Shown here: positions 1-5,789 of the stretch, piece by piece
How the letters are laid out: each line of letters opens with the position of its first letter
Numbering within the stretch: position 1 is the first letter of the stretch
NCBI GenBank assembly: GCA_013042795.1
Contig: JABDPK010000196.1
Coordinates: 1-15,401 of the forward strand
DNA: 15,401 nucleotides
Direction of reading: 5' to 3'
Origin: Saprospiraceae bacterium
Lineage (GTDB): Bacteria > Bacteroidota > Bacteroidia > Chitinophagales > Saprospiraceae
Notes under the pieces: model-generated
The model's input: the letters and a program-made list of their open reading frames with translations, nothing else
Told to the model about the DNA's origin: nothing
Databases searched by the model: none
Position numbers and translations under genes: made by a program

Positions 1-1632
1 GTAGATGCAGTAGCAAAAAACAGATCCACTTCCCCGTATGGAACAATCGTGGCTTTCTCTGAATCTCCTCTCGATGAAAACTTATTAGTCGTAGGGACAG
101 ATGATGGATTAATCCAGCTAAGTATGGATGGAGGCAACTCCTGGCAAAAAATAGATAATATTCCGGGTGTTCCTGATCGTACTTACGTCAATGCAGTCTT
201 TTGCTCAAAGCATGATGAAAATGTGATTTATGCAGCATTCAATCATCATAAATACGGAGATTTCAAGCCTTATATATTCAAGAGCAAGGATAAAGGAATG
301 AGCTGGCAAAAGATCAGTAATAATTTACCAGAAAGAGGAAGTGTGTATAGTATAGAAGAGGATCATATAGATCCGAATCTGATTTTCTGTGGAACTGAAT
401 TCGGCGTATTCTTTAGTTCCAATGGGGGTAGCCGATGGAAGCAAATCAAGTCCGGTGTGCCCACTATTGCAGTTCGCGATGTGGCCATTCAGGCCAGGGA
501 AAGCGACCTGGTTCTGGGGACTTTTGGACGTGGCTTTTACGTTTTGGATAATTATTCAAGTTTGCGTGGTCTTGGTGAAGGAGAAATTGCTGAAGATTCA
601 AAAATATACCCGGTCAGAGATGCATTAATGTGGGAACAAAGTAAACCATTAGGATTACCAGGTAAAGCATTTCTTGGTGATGGACTTTATACAGGTGAAA
701 ATCTTGGTCCTGTTATGTTCATGGATTATTACTACAATGAAAAAGAAGAGTCACTGAAAGATAAACGGCGAAACAAAGATAGCGAAGATGCAAAGGAAGG
801 TAAGAGTAATCCATATCCAAGTTATGAAGCTTTACTTCATGAAAGCAGGGAAATGTCGCCACAATTGGTTTTTACCATAAAGGATAAGGCGGGTAATGTC
901 GTCAGAAAAATAAATAAGAAACCCGGAAAAGGAATACAAAGGCTGACATGGGATTTACGCTTTGCACCTAAAGATCCTATAGATCTTAATAAGTCATCAT
1001 TCTATAATCCATTTGCAGGAAGAACTGAAGGTACGTTGGTGGAACCTGGACAATATACCATTGAAATGTCAAGAACGCATAACGGAGAAACCACGCCTCT
1101 GGCAGGTCCGGTAGCATTTAATGTCAAGGCATTGAACAATACTGTTTTACCTGCAGATAACAGGACAGACAAAGTAGCATTCCAAAGAGAAGTTGCTGAA
1201 TTTAGCAGGAGAGTGCAAGGGACCCAGTCATTGCTCAGTGAAATGAGAGATAAAATGCGACATATCAAAGAAGCTATAAAATTGGTCGAACAACCAGGCG
1301 ATGAACTTCTGGATGAGTATTATAGCCTTAAAATGAAAATCGATGATGCAAGCAGGGAGTTGGGAGGAGATAATATCAAAACCAGATTGGACATAGATCA
1401 GCCTCCAAGTCCTGCCAGTCGCCTGGGTTGGATTAATTACGAACAGAAGTATTCAACATCGACACCAACAGGAACACATCGGATGAGCCTGGCTATTGCC
1501 AAAGAAGAGTTTGAACCGATATTGGAACGTATAAAAGCCATGGCAACTAAGGAGATGGATGCATTGGAACAGAAACTTGAAGATGTTGGTGCACCATATA
1601 CTCCAGGCAGGGCATTGAAAATGATAGATTGA
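1..1632 (+). CDS. VPS10/BNR-repeat propeller protein ('glycosyl hydrolase'), 3' part
   Basis: This is the C-terminal 543 codons of a large secreted protein. The reading frame is open from base 1 (V-D-A-V-A-K), so the true start lies upstream of the window. The first third carries sortilin/BNR-type blades with the S-x-D/N-x-G-x-x-W signature: LSMDGGNSWQKI, KSKDKGMSWQKI and FSSNGGSRWKQI. After the propeller comes a lysine-rich linker, then a beta-sandwich-like segment (QLVFTIKDKAGNVVRKI to GQYTIEMS), then a charged alpha-helical tail. This order matches the Bacteroidota 'VPS10 domain-containing' proteins of about 1,000 residues, so roughly half is missing. Such proteins are often named glycosyl hydrolase, but no sialidase RIP motif or other catalytic signature is visible here. 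There is no recognisable type IX secretion C-terminal domain; the protein ends ALKMID. The substrate is unknown. A hairpin terminator follows within 40 nt. Confidence 0.9.
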   Translation, partial: VDAVAKNRSTSPYGTIVAFSESPLDENLLVVGTDDGLIQLSMDGGNSWQKIDNIPGVPDRTYVNAVFCSKHDENVIYAAFNHHKYGDFKPYIFKSKDKGMSWQKISNNLPERGSVYSIEEDHIDPNLIFCGTEFGVFFSSNGGSRWKQIKSGVPTIAVRDVAIQARESDLVLGTFGRGFYVLDNYSSLRGLGEGEIAEDSKIYPVRDALMWEQSKPLGLPGKAFLGDGLYTGENLGPVMFMDYYYNEKEESLKDKRRNKDSEDAKEGKSNPYPSYEALLHESREMSPQLVFTIKDKAGNVVRKINKKPGKGIQRLTWDLRFAPKDPIDLNKSSFYNPFAGRTEGTLVEPGQYTIEMSRTHNGETTPLAGPVAFNVKALNNTVLPADNRTDKVAFQREVAEFSRRVQGTQSLLSEMRDKMRHIKEAIKLVEQPGDELLDEYYSLKMKIDDASRELGGDNIKTRLDIDQPPSPASRLGWINYEQKYSTSTPTGTHRMSLAIAKEEFEPILERIKAMATKEMDALEQKLEDVGAPYTPGRALKMID

Positions 1633-1667
1633 TTTAAATAACAATTTTCAATGAAGTAATAAAATGA

Positions 1668-1698
1668 GGATTCGGGCTTAAGCCGAATCCTTTTTTTT
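1668..1698 (+). terminator. Rho-independent terminator after the VPS10/BNR gene
   Basis: A perfect 8-bp stem, GGATTCGG (1668-1675) with CCGAATCC (1683-1690), encloses a 7-nt loop and is followed by eight T residues (1691-1698). It lies 35 nt after the stop codon of the upstream plus-strand gene. The T tract runs into the TAA stop of the convergent lipoprotein gene (1697-1699 on the minus strand). The hairpin may also slow transcription from the other side, although the minus-strand tail (TCATTTT) is weaker. Confidence 0.88.
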
Positions 1699-2083
1699 AT
1701 TCGACTTTTAAACTTACACTGTCATCATCGCTTTGACCATCCTCATCGTAAGCGGTAAATGTTAATGTAAACTCATATGGACCCGTAGTCACATTAGGAT
1801 CCAGCAAGAGTCCAAGCTGAAAAAATATTTCGGTCAGATTAGAAGCGGTACTGATGTCTATTTCTTGTTGCTGATCGGGCGCATTATCACTTTCAATTAA
1901 TAGATCAATTCGCGTTACCGCTACATCATCAGTAGCAACCCCGGTTATACTAATAGAATCTCCTTGCGCATATATTGATCCATCTGCAGGAGATTGAATC
2001 TCCATCGTAGGGCCATCATTGGAGCTACAGGCTATAAAAAAAAGAGATGTGAGAATAAAAAATAAAAGTGTTGATTTATACAT
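1697..2083 (-). CDS. Small lipoprotein with Ig-like domain
   Basis: A 128-residue lipoprotein. Residues 1-18 form a type II signal peptide (K3, then a hydrophobic stretch LLFFILTSLFFIA) with the lipid-modified cysteine at C19 followed by SSND. The rest looks like one bacterial Ig-like beta-sandwich: 'IQSPADGSIYAQGDSISITG' and 'VAVTRIDLLIES' are typical of domains that begin 'P-x-x-G' and describe changes relative to a 'D-D-x-x-V' strand. It ends 'DEDGQSDDDSVSLKVE', the closing strand of such a domain. It probably sits on the periplasmic or outer-membrane face. No enzyme motif is present and the partner is unknown. It lies downstream of, and on the same strand as, the BON-LysM gene, but a terminator-like hairpin separates them, so separate transcription is likely. 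Confidence 0.8.
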   Translation of the reverse strand: MYKSTLLFFILTSLFFIACSSNDGPTMEIQSPADGSIYAQGDSISITGVATDDVAVTRIDLLIESDNAPDQQQEIDISTASNLTEIFFQLGLLLDPNVTTGPYEFTLTFTAYDEDGQSDDDSVSLKVE

Positions 2084-2144
2084 ATGGTGTTTTGATTTAT
2101 TAAACGAACTACACGATTCAGTAGTATGGAAAATTTGATTTTAT

Positions 2145-2184
2145 AAAACAAAAAAAGGGACCATCATTAAATGTGGACCCTTTT
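2145..2184 (-). terminator. Rho-independent terminator after the BON-LysM gene
   Basis: Bases 2153-2184 form an inverted repeat. AAAAGGG (2153-2159) pairs with CCCTTTT (2178-2184), an A-A mismatch follows, then CCA (2161-2163) pairs with TGG (2174-2176), and CAT pairs with ATG around a three-base loop after a one-base bulge. Read on the minus strand, the stem is followed by a run of seven T within 'CCCTTTTTTTGTTTT'. It begins about 20 nt past the stop codon of the BON-LysM gene, as expected for its terminator. Confidence 0.75.
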
Positions 2185-2205
2185 AGTTTTTGTTTACTTA
2201 GTGAT

Positions 2206-2664
2206 CTAGTCCAAAGCCGGTATTCTCAATATCTGACCTGGATAAATTTTATCCGGGTGTGATAACATTGGCTGGTTAGCTTCGAAAATAACGTTGTATT
2301 TCATTGCATCACCATAAACATCCCTGGAAATTTTAGATAATGTATCTCCTGATTTTACTTCGTGGAAAGTTGATTCCGGTTCCGGGTTCGTAACAGTAAT
2401 TGTATCTGATACGCTACCTACACCTTCGACATTTCCGACAGTAAGGATGATTTTTTCCCTGTCTGCGTTTGTCATTGTAGATCCATTAACGATGACGTGA
2501 TCGGCAAATTCGATTTGCAGGTCGTTGACAGGAATACCCAATCGATTGATTTCAGCTTTTAATGCATCTTCTTTTGATAAAGGAGCAGGAGCAGCTTCTA
2601 CCGTTTTGTCTTTCTTCCCAAATAATTTGGCGCCGGCACCTTTAATAAATGAAAATAATCCCAT
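2206..2664 (-). CDS. kbp: BON-LysM protein, Kbp/YgaU-like
   Basis: A 152-residue protein with the domain order and length of E. coli Kbp (YgaU, 149 residues), a cytoplasmic potassium-binding protein. The N-terminus MGLFSFIKGAGAKLFGKKD is short, basic and lacks a classical signal peptide, as in Kbp. Residues about 30-93 are a BON domain (INRLGIPVNDLQIEF to VGNVEGVGSVSDTITV). Residues about 100-148 are a LysM domain (HEVKSGDTLSKISRDVYGD, then YPGQILRIP). Known family role: Kbp binds K+ through the BON domain and changes shape. A general LysM peptidoglycan-binding role is the alternative if the protein is exported. The gene stands alone between its own terminator and the divergent ruvB promoter region. 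Family assignment is secure; the potassium role here is inferred from homology. Confidence 0.93.
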   Translation of the reverse strand: MGLFSFIKGAGAKLFGKKDKTVEAAPAPLSKEDALKAEINRLGIPVNDLQIEFADHVIVNGSTMTNADREKIILTVGNVEGVGSVSDTITVTNPEPESTFHEVKSGDTLSKISRDVYGDAMKYNVIFEANQPMLSHPDKIYPGQILRIPALD

Positions 2665-2869
2665 TTTGTTATTGTGTTTAGATTAAAAAATAATTAGAAT
2701 CCCTATTACGTGAATTTTAATTGGAAATGCAAACTTTTTAGAGTTAAAAATGCTTTAAAATGAATAAAATTTGAATTTCATAATTTGCTATTGAGTGATT
2801 TATAATATTTCAATACATACAATTAAGATGACAGAAATACATTATAAATTAAAGTAATATCTTCACATT

Positions 2870-3895
2870 ATGAGTAATCCTATTTTGGATCCAAGCGAAG
2901 AGCATCTGTCATCAGATGAAAAGCATCTTGAAAAAGCTTTAAGACCAAAAGTACTTTCTGACTTTGCAGGTCAACCTAAGATTGTAGAAAACCTGAAGGT
3001 GTTTATCCAGGCGGCCAGGTTGCGATCGGAAGCTTTGGACCATGTACTTCTGCATGGCCCTCCTGGTCTTGGTAAAACAACATTAAGTCATATAATTGCC
3101 AATGAAATGGGTGCAACACTCAAACTCACCTCCGGCCCGGTGCTGGAAAAACCAGGTGATCTTGCAGGACTGCTGACGAACCTGGAAGAAGGTGATGTGC
3201 TTTTTATTGATGAGATCCACAGATTAAACAACGTCGTAGAAGAATACCTTTATTCGGCCATGGAGGATTATTGCATCGATATCATGATCGATTCCGGTCC
3301 GAGTGCAAGAAGTATTCAACTGGATTTGAATCCTTTTACTTTGGTTGGAGCTACAACAAGAATGGGATTGCTGACTTCACCTTTGCGTGCGCGATTTGGT
3401 ATTAATTTTCACCTGGATTACTATTCAACAACTGTTCTTGAAGGTATTATTAAACGAAGTGCCGATATCCTCAATGTCATCATAGATAACGATGGCGCAT
3501 CTGAAATCGCCCGACGAAGCAGGGGAACACCAAGAATTGCCAATGCTTTACTTCGCAGGATCAGGGATTTTGCTCAGATAAAAGGCAATGGAACAATAGA
3601 CAAGGCGATTTCACAATACGGGCTGGAAGCACTAAATGTAGATGAGGGAGGTCTCGATGAAATGGATAACAGGATCCTGTCTGCTATCATCGAAAAATTC
3701 AAGGGAGGACCTGTAGGTATAACCACAATTGCCACTGCCGTAGGAGAGGAAGCAGGTACAATAGAAGAAGTTCATGAACCATTCCTGATCATGGAAGGGT
3801 ATATCCAGAGAACATCAAGGGGCAGGGAAGCCACGCAGAAAGCTTATGAACATTTAGGTATTGTGCCACCGGCAAAAGGGGGAACGCTTTTCTGA
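2870..3895 (+). CDS. ruvB: Holliday junction branch migration helicase RuvB
   Basis: RuvB is the hexameric AAA+ motor that, with RuvA, drives branch migration of Holliday junctions before RuvC cleavage. At 341 residues it has the usual family length. Visible motifs are Walker A GPPGLGKT (63-70), Walker B LFIDEIH (111-117), sensor 1 GATTR (160-164), the arginine-finger region SPLRARFG (170-177) and sensor 2 [13 protein letters not shown] (218-230). The winged-helix DNA-binding domain covers about 265-335, with [16 protein letters not shown] and the signature [17 protein letters not shown]. Every key residue is intact, so this should be the working housekeeping copy. ruvA and ruvC are not in the window, which is common in Bacteroidota. 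The start ATG at 2870 is the natural one, giving the usual acidic N-terminus. The 205-bp gap upstream separates it from the divergent BON-LysM gene; I found no exact TAnnTTTG box there. Confidence 0.98.
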   Translation: MSNPILDPSEEHLSSDEKHLEKALRPKVLSDFAGQPKIVENLKVFIQAARLRSEALDHVLLHGPPGLGKTTLSHIIANEMGATLKLTSGPVLEKPGDLAGLLTNLEEGDVLFIDEIHRLNNVVEEYLYSAMEDYCIDIMIDSGPSARSIQLDLNPFTLVGATTRMGLLTSPLRARFGINFHLDYYSTTVLEGIIKRSADILNVIIDNDGASEIARRSRGTPRIANALLRRIRDFAQIKGNGTIDKAISQYGLEALNVDEGGLDEMDNRILSAIIEKFKGGPVGITTIATAVGEEAGTIEEVHEPFLIMEGYIQRTSRGREATQKAYEHLGIVPPAKGGTLF

Positions 3896-3963
3896 ATTAA
3901 TAATTAATATTTAAAAATTGAAAATGGATTTGTGTAGTATATTTAACTATACAATCATTGAAA

Positions 3964-4314
3964 ATGAAGAACAACATCATTAAGCAAAAGAGTTTCACTT
4001 TTGCAGTTTCAATTATCAGGGCAAACAAGTTTCTCCTCCAACAAAAGCAATTCATTATAGCGAATCAATTATTCAGAAGCGGAACCTCAATTGGCGCGAT
4101 GGTCAGAGAAGCTGAAATGGCTGAAAGTAAAAAAGACTTTATCCACAAGATGTCAGTTGCACTTAAAGAAGCAAATGAAACAGATTATTGGATAAAATTA
4201 ATTCTTGTCGATATAAAGGACGAATGTATTTTGAATTTACAAGAAAAGTGTCTCGAACTCATCAAAATTCTAGTCTCAATTATTAAAACCAGTAAACGCT
4301 CGATTTATTCCTAA
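3964..4314 (+). CDS. Four-helix-bundle protein (S23/23S rRNA-intervening-sequence protein family)
   Basis: A 116-residue all-alpha protein of the S23/IVP family. Diagnostic patches are 'QKSFTFAVSIIRANKFLL' near the start, then 'NQLFRSGTSIGAMVREAEMA' and 'KKDFIHKMSVALKEANETDYW', the family's most conserved segments. Homologues were first found in intervening sequences of 23S rRNA genes, but in Bacteroidota most are solo genes of unknown role, as here: no rRNA flanks it. The related Avd protein works in diversity-generating retroelements, but there is no reverse transcriptase nearby. I prefer ATG 3964; an in-frame TTG two codons upstream (3958) would add only two residues. The gene follows ruvB by 68 bp with no clear terminator between, and converges on the DUF3467 gene. 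Function is unknown; nucleic-acid binding is a family-level guess. Confidence 0.9.
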   Translation: MKNNIIKQKSFTFAVSIIRANKFLLQQKQFIIANQLFRSGTSIGAMVREAEMAESKKDFIHKMSVALKEANETDYWIKLILVDIKDECILNLQEKCLELIKILVSIIKTSKRSIYS

Positions 4315-4317
4315 TTT

Positions 4318-4353
4318 CCAGTTATAAATTGTCCATTGTCAATTATCAACTGG
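4318..4353. repeat. Imperfect inverted repeat between convergent genes
   Basis: CCAGTT (4318-4323) pairs with AACTGG (4348-4353). Inside, AATTG (4328-4332) pairs with CAATT (4340-4344) around a loop with the related phrase 'TCCATTGT'. The hairpin sits exactly in the 43-bp space between two converging stop codons, so it may act as a weak two-way terminator although no long T tract follows. The wording TTGTCCATTGTCAATTATCA looks like the low-complexity AATTATC/AATTGTC phrases that I recall beside solo four-helix-bundle genes in Bacteroidota. Confidence 0.5.
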
Positions 4354-4357
4354 ACAG

Positions 4358-4669
4358 TTAGGCCTGCGCCGTCGGTGTAAAATTGATCGGTGGCATCTGA
4401 CCTTGTTGATTTTCGCTTATCTGTCCAAATTGCTTTTCAAATTTCACAACATTGTCATTCAGGGCTTTTAAAAGTCTTTTAGCATGCTGGGGTGTAAGAA
4501 TCACTCTCGATTTGACTTTTGCCTTGGGTATATTAGGAACCATTCTGATGAAATCCAGAACGAATTCAGATTGAGAATGCGAAATGATGGCCAGGTTGGC
4601 ATAGGTGCCATCAGCAATGTCTTCGGGAAGTTCAATATTTACCTGGTTTTTCTTTTTTTCTTCTGCCAT
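4358..4669 (-). CDS. DUF3467 family protein
   Basis: A 103-residue soluble protein of the DUF3467 family, found widely in Bacteroidota and some other phyla and still without a known function. The core reads NIELPEDIADGTYANLAIIS (11-30), then 'HSQSEFVLDFIRMVPNIPKAKVKSRVILTPQHAKRLL' (31-67), followed by a helix 'KALNDNVVKFEKQFG' and a flexible Gln/Pro-rich tail. The phrases 'Y-A-N', 'S-x-x-E-F-x-x-D-F' and 'S-R-V-I-L-T-P-x-H-A-K' are the family hallmarks. There is no signal peptide or membrane segment. It lies alone, converging on the four-helix-bundle gene and divergent from the methyltransferase gene with about 95 bp between the starts. On its own strand that gap has a near-match promoter box (TAGCTTTA) but no exact one. 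Confidence 0.92.
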   Translation of the reverse strand: MAEEKKKNQVNIELPEDIADGTYANLAIISHSQSEFVLDFIRMVPNIPKAKVKSRVILTPQHAKRLLKALNDNVVKFEKQFGQISENQQGQMPPINFTPTAQA

Positions 4670-4764
4670 GTGATTTGATTAATTTTAAAGTTTGCATAAA
4701 GCTACATGAAAAACGTTCAGCAATGAAGAAAGTTTAAATGATATTGCTGAATCAAAATTTGGTT

Positions 4765-5568
4765 ATGGGAGAATATGACAAATATTTTAATACAAATAAG
4801 GCCTTGTGGGATTCCAAAACACCCATTCATATAGACAGCAAGTTTTACGATATGGATGCCTTTATGAAAGGAGCGAATTCTTTGAGAAGGATCGAATTGG
4901 CTGAAATACCTGATGTCCAGGGAAAAAAGATCCTCCATGCACAATGTCATTTCGGGCAGGATACCTTATCACTGGAGCGTATGGGTGCAAAATGTACCGG
5001 CATCGACCTATCGGGAGAAGCAATTAGATCAGCCAGGAAATTCAGGGATGAACTTGGGTTAAACTCCCGATTTATTGAATGCAATATCTATGATCTTGAA
5101 GCACATGTGGACGACGTATTTGATATGGTCTTCACAAGTTATGGAGTAATCGCCTGGTTGCCTGACCTCGACAAGTGGGCGGAGATCTTATGTAATCGTC
5201 TAAAAGAAGGTGGAATATTTTATATGGCTGAATTTCACCCGGTCCTGTATATGTTTGACTGGGAGAAAAAGAGACTGGAGTATGAATATTTCAACAATGG
5301 AGAGGCAAAAATGGAGATCAATTCCGGCACTTATGTTGATAGTGATGCAGATATCGAGTTGAAAGAATATTTCTGGCAGCATTCCTTATCCGAGGTAATC
5401 AGCGCTTTACTTAAAGCAGGTATGACAATAAGGCAATTCAACGAATATGACTATTCTCCGTATAACTGTTTTGAAAATATGGAATTTGAGGGCGAACAAC
5501 ATTTTGTTTACAGGCAAAACGGGATTGCTCTTCCTCATGTATTCACCATTCTTTGTGAAAAAAGATAA
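4765..5568 (+). CDS. Class I SAM-dependent methyltransferase
   Basis: A 267-residue cytoplasmic methyltransferase with a Rossmann fold. Motif I is the unusual ILHAQCHFGQDTLS (56-69), in which the usual D-x-G-x-G-x-G is replaced by A-Q-C-H-F-G-Q. This variant belongs to a known subfamily with LHLQCHFGQDTLS. The acidic residue after strand 2 is D81 in GAKCTGIDLS. Motif post-I/IV reads DMVFTSYGVIAWLPDL (120-135), and EGGIFYMAEFHP (148-159) is strand 5. The C-terminal part (YEYF, YFWQHSLSEV, FNEYDYSPYNCF) is probably a substrate lid. The substrate is unknown. An in-frame ATG at 4738 would add MILLNQNLV, which does not resemble the family's M-x-x-Y/F-x-x-Y-F-N start; 4765 (MGEYDKYFNTNKALWD) fits better. 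No linked gene hints at a pathway. Confidence 0.92.
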   Translation: MGEYDKYFNTNKALWDSKTPIHIDSKFYDMDAFMKGANSLRRIELAEIPDVQGKKILHAQCHFGQDTLSLERMGAKCTGIDLSGEAIRSARKFRDELGLNSRFIECNIYDLEAHVDDVFDMVFTSYGVIAWLPDLDKWAEILCNRLKEGGIFYMAEFHPVLYMFDWEKKRLEYEYFNNGEAKMEINSGTYVDSDADIELKEYFWQHSLSEVISALLKAGMTIRQFNEYDYSPYNCFENMEFEGEQHFVYRQNGIALPHVFTILCEKR

Positions 5569-5576
5569 GATCTTAT
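5565..5576. repeat. 12-bp perfect palindrome over the methyltransferase stop codon
   Basis: ATAAGATCTTAT is its own reverse complement, and its first bases include the TAA stop (5566-5568). No T tract follows, so it is not a standard intrinsic terminator. It may be chance in AT-rich DNA. The rest of the 221-bp gap up to 5790 contains no coding signal that I can support. Confidence 0.4.
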
Positions 5577-5711
5577 ACATTATTTTCCGATCAAGGCTAC
5601 ATAAAATTCTCAAATTATGTATTTGGAGAATGTTGTTCCATATAAAATTTCTATTCCTGAAAAGTTAAGAATCTTCATTTGTTTTTATACAAAAGCGATT
5701 GTATTGAGAAA

Positions 5712-5737
5712 GATCATTTCTTGCGATGAGAATGATC
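5712..5737. promoter_or_regulatory. GATCATT/AATGATC dyad upstream of the propeller lipoprotein
   Basis: GATCATT (5712-5718) and AATGATC (5731-5737) form a perfect 7-bp inverted repeat spaced by 12 nt. With a single T bulge the stem extends by CT (5720-5721) pairing with AG (5729-5730). It sits 52 nt ahead of the ATG of the 971-residue lipoprotein gene and has no T run after it. It could be a regulator-binding dyad or a 5'-leader hairpin. Which of these, if either, cannot be told from sequence. Confidence 0.4.
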
Positions 5738-5789
5738 AGCTATCTGAATCACATCTTAGTATAGATTTTGGCTCCTAAGATCTAATCAA

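Noticed and set aside
1..1632. True sialidase/glycoside hydrolase
   Set aside because: Only the structural S-x-D-x-G-x-x-W blade motifs are visible; no RIP motif, catalytic acid or Tyr/Glu pair could be recognised in the part present.
2780..2825. ruvB promoter at TTTG-N18-TATTTCAA
   Set aside because: The -7 box misses the final TTTG, and AT-rich DNA gives many such partial matches.
3964..4314. Accessory protein (Avd) of a diversity-generating retroelement
   Set aside because: The fold is related, but there is no reverse transcriptase, template repeat or variable repeat in the window, and the sequence matches the S23 group better.
5407..5668. Short frames overlapping the end of the methyltransferase gene on both strands
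   Set aside because: Lys/Phe/Ile-rich translations without family features, mostly inside the methyltransferase gene.
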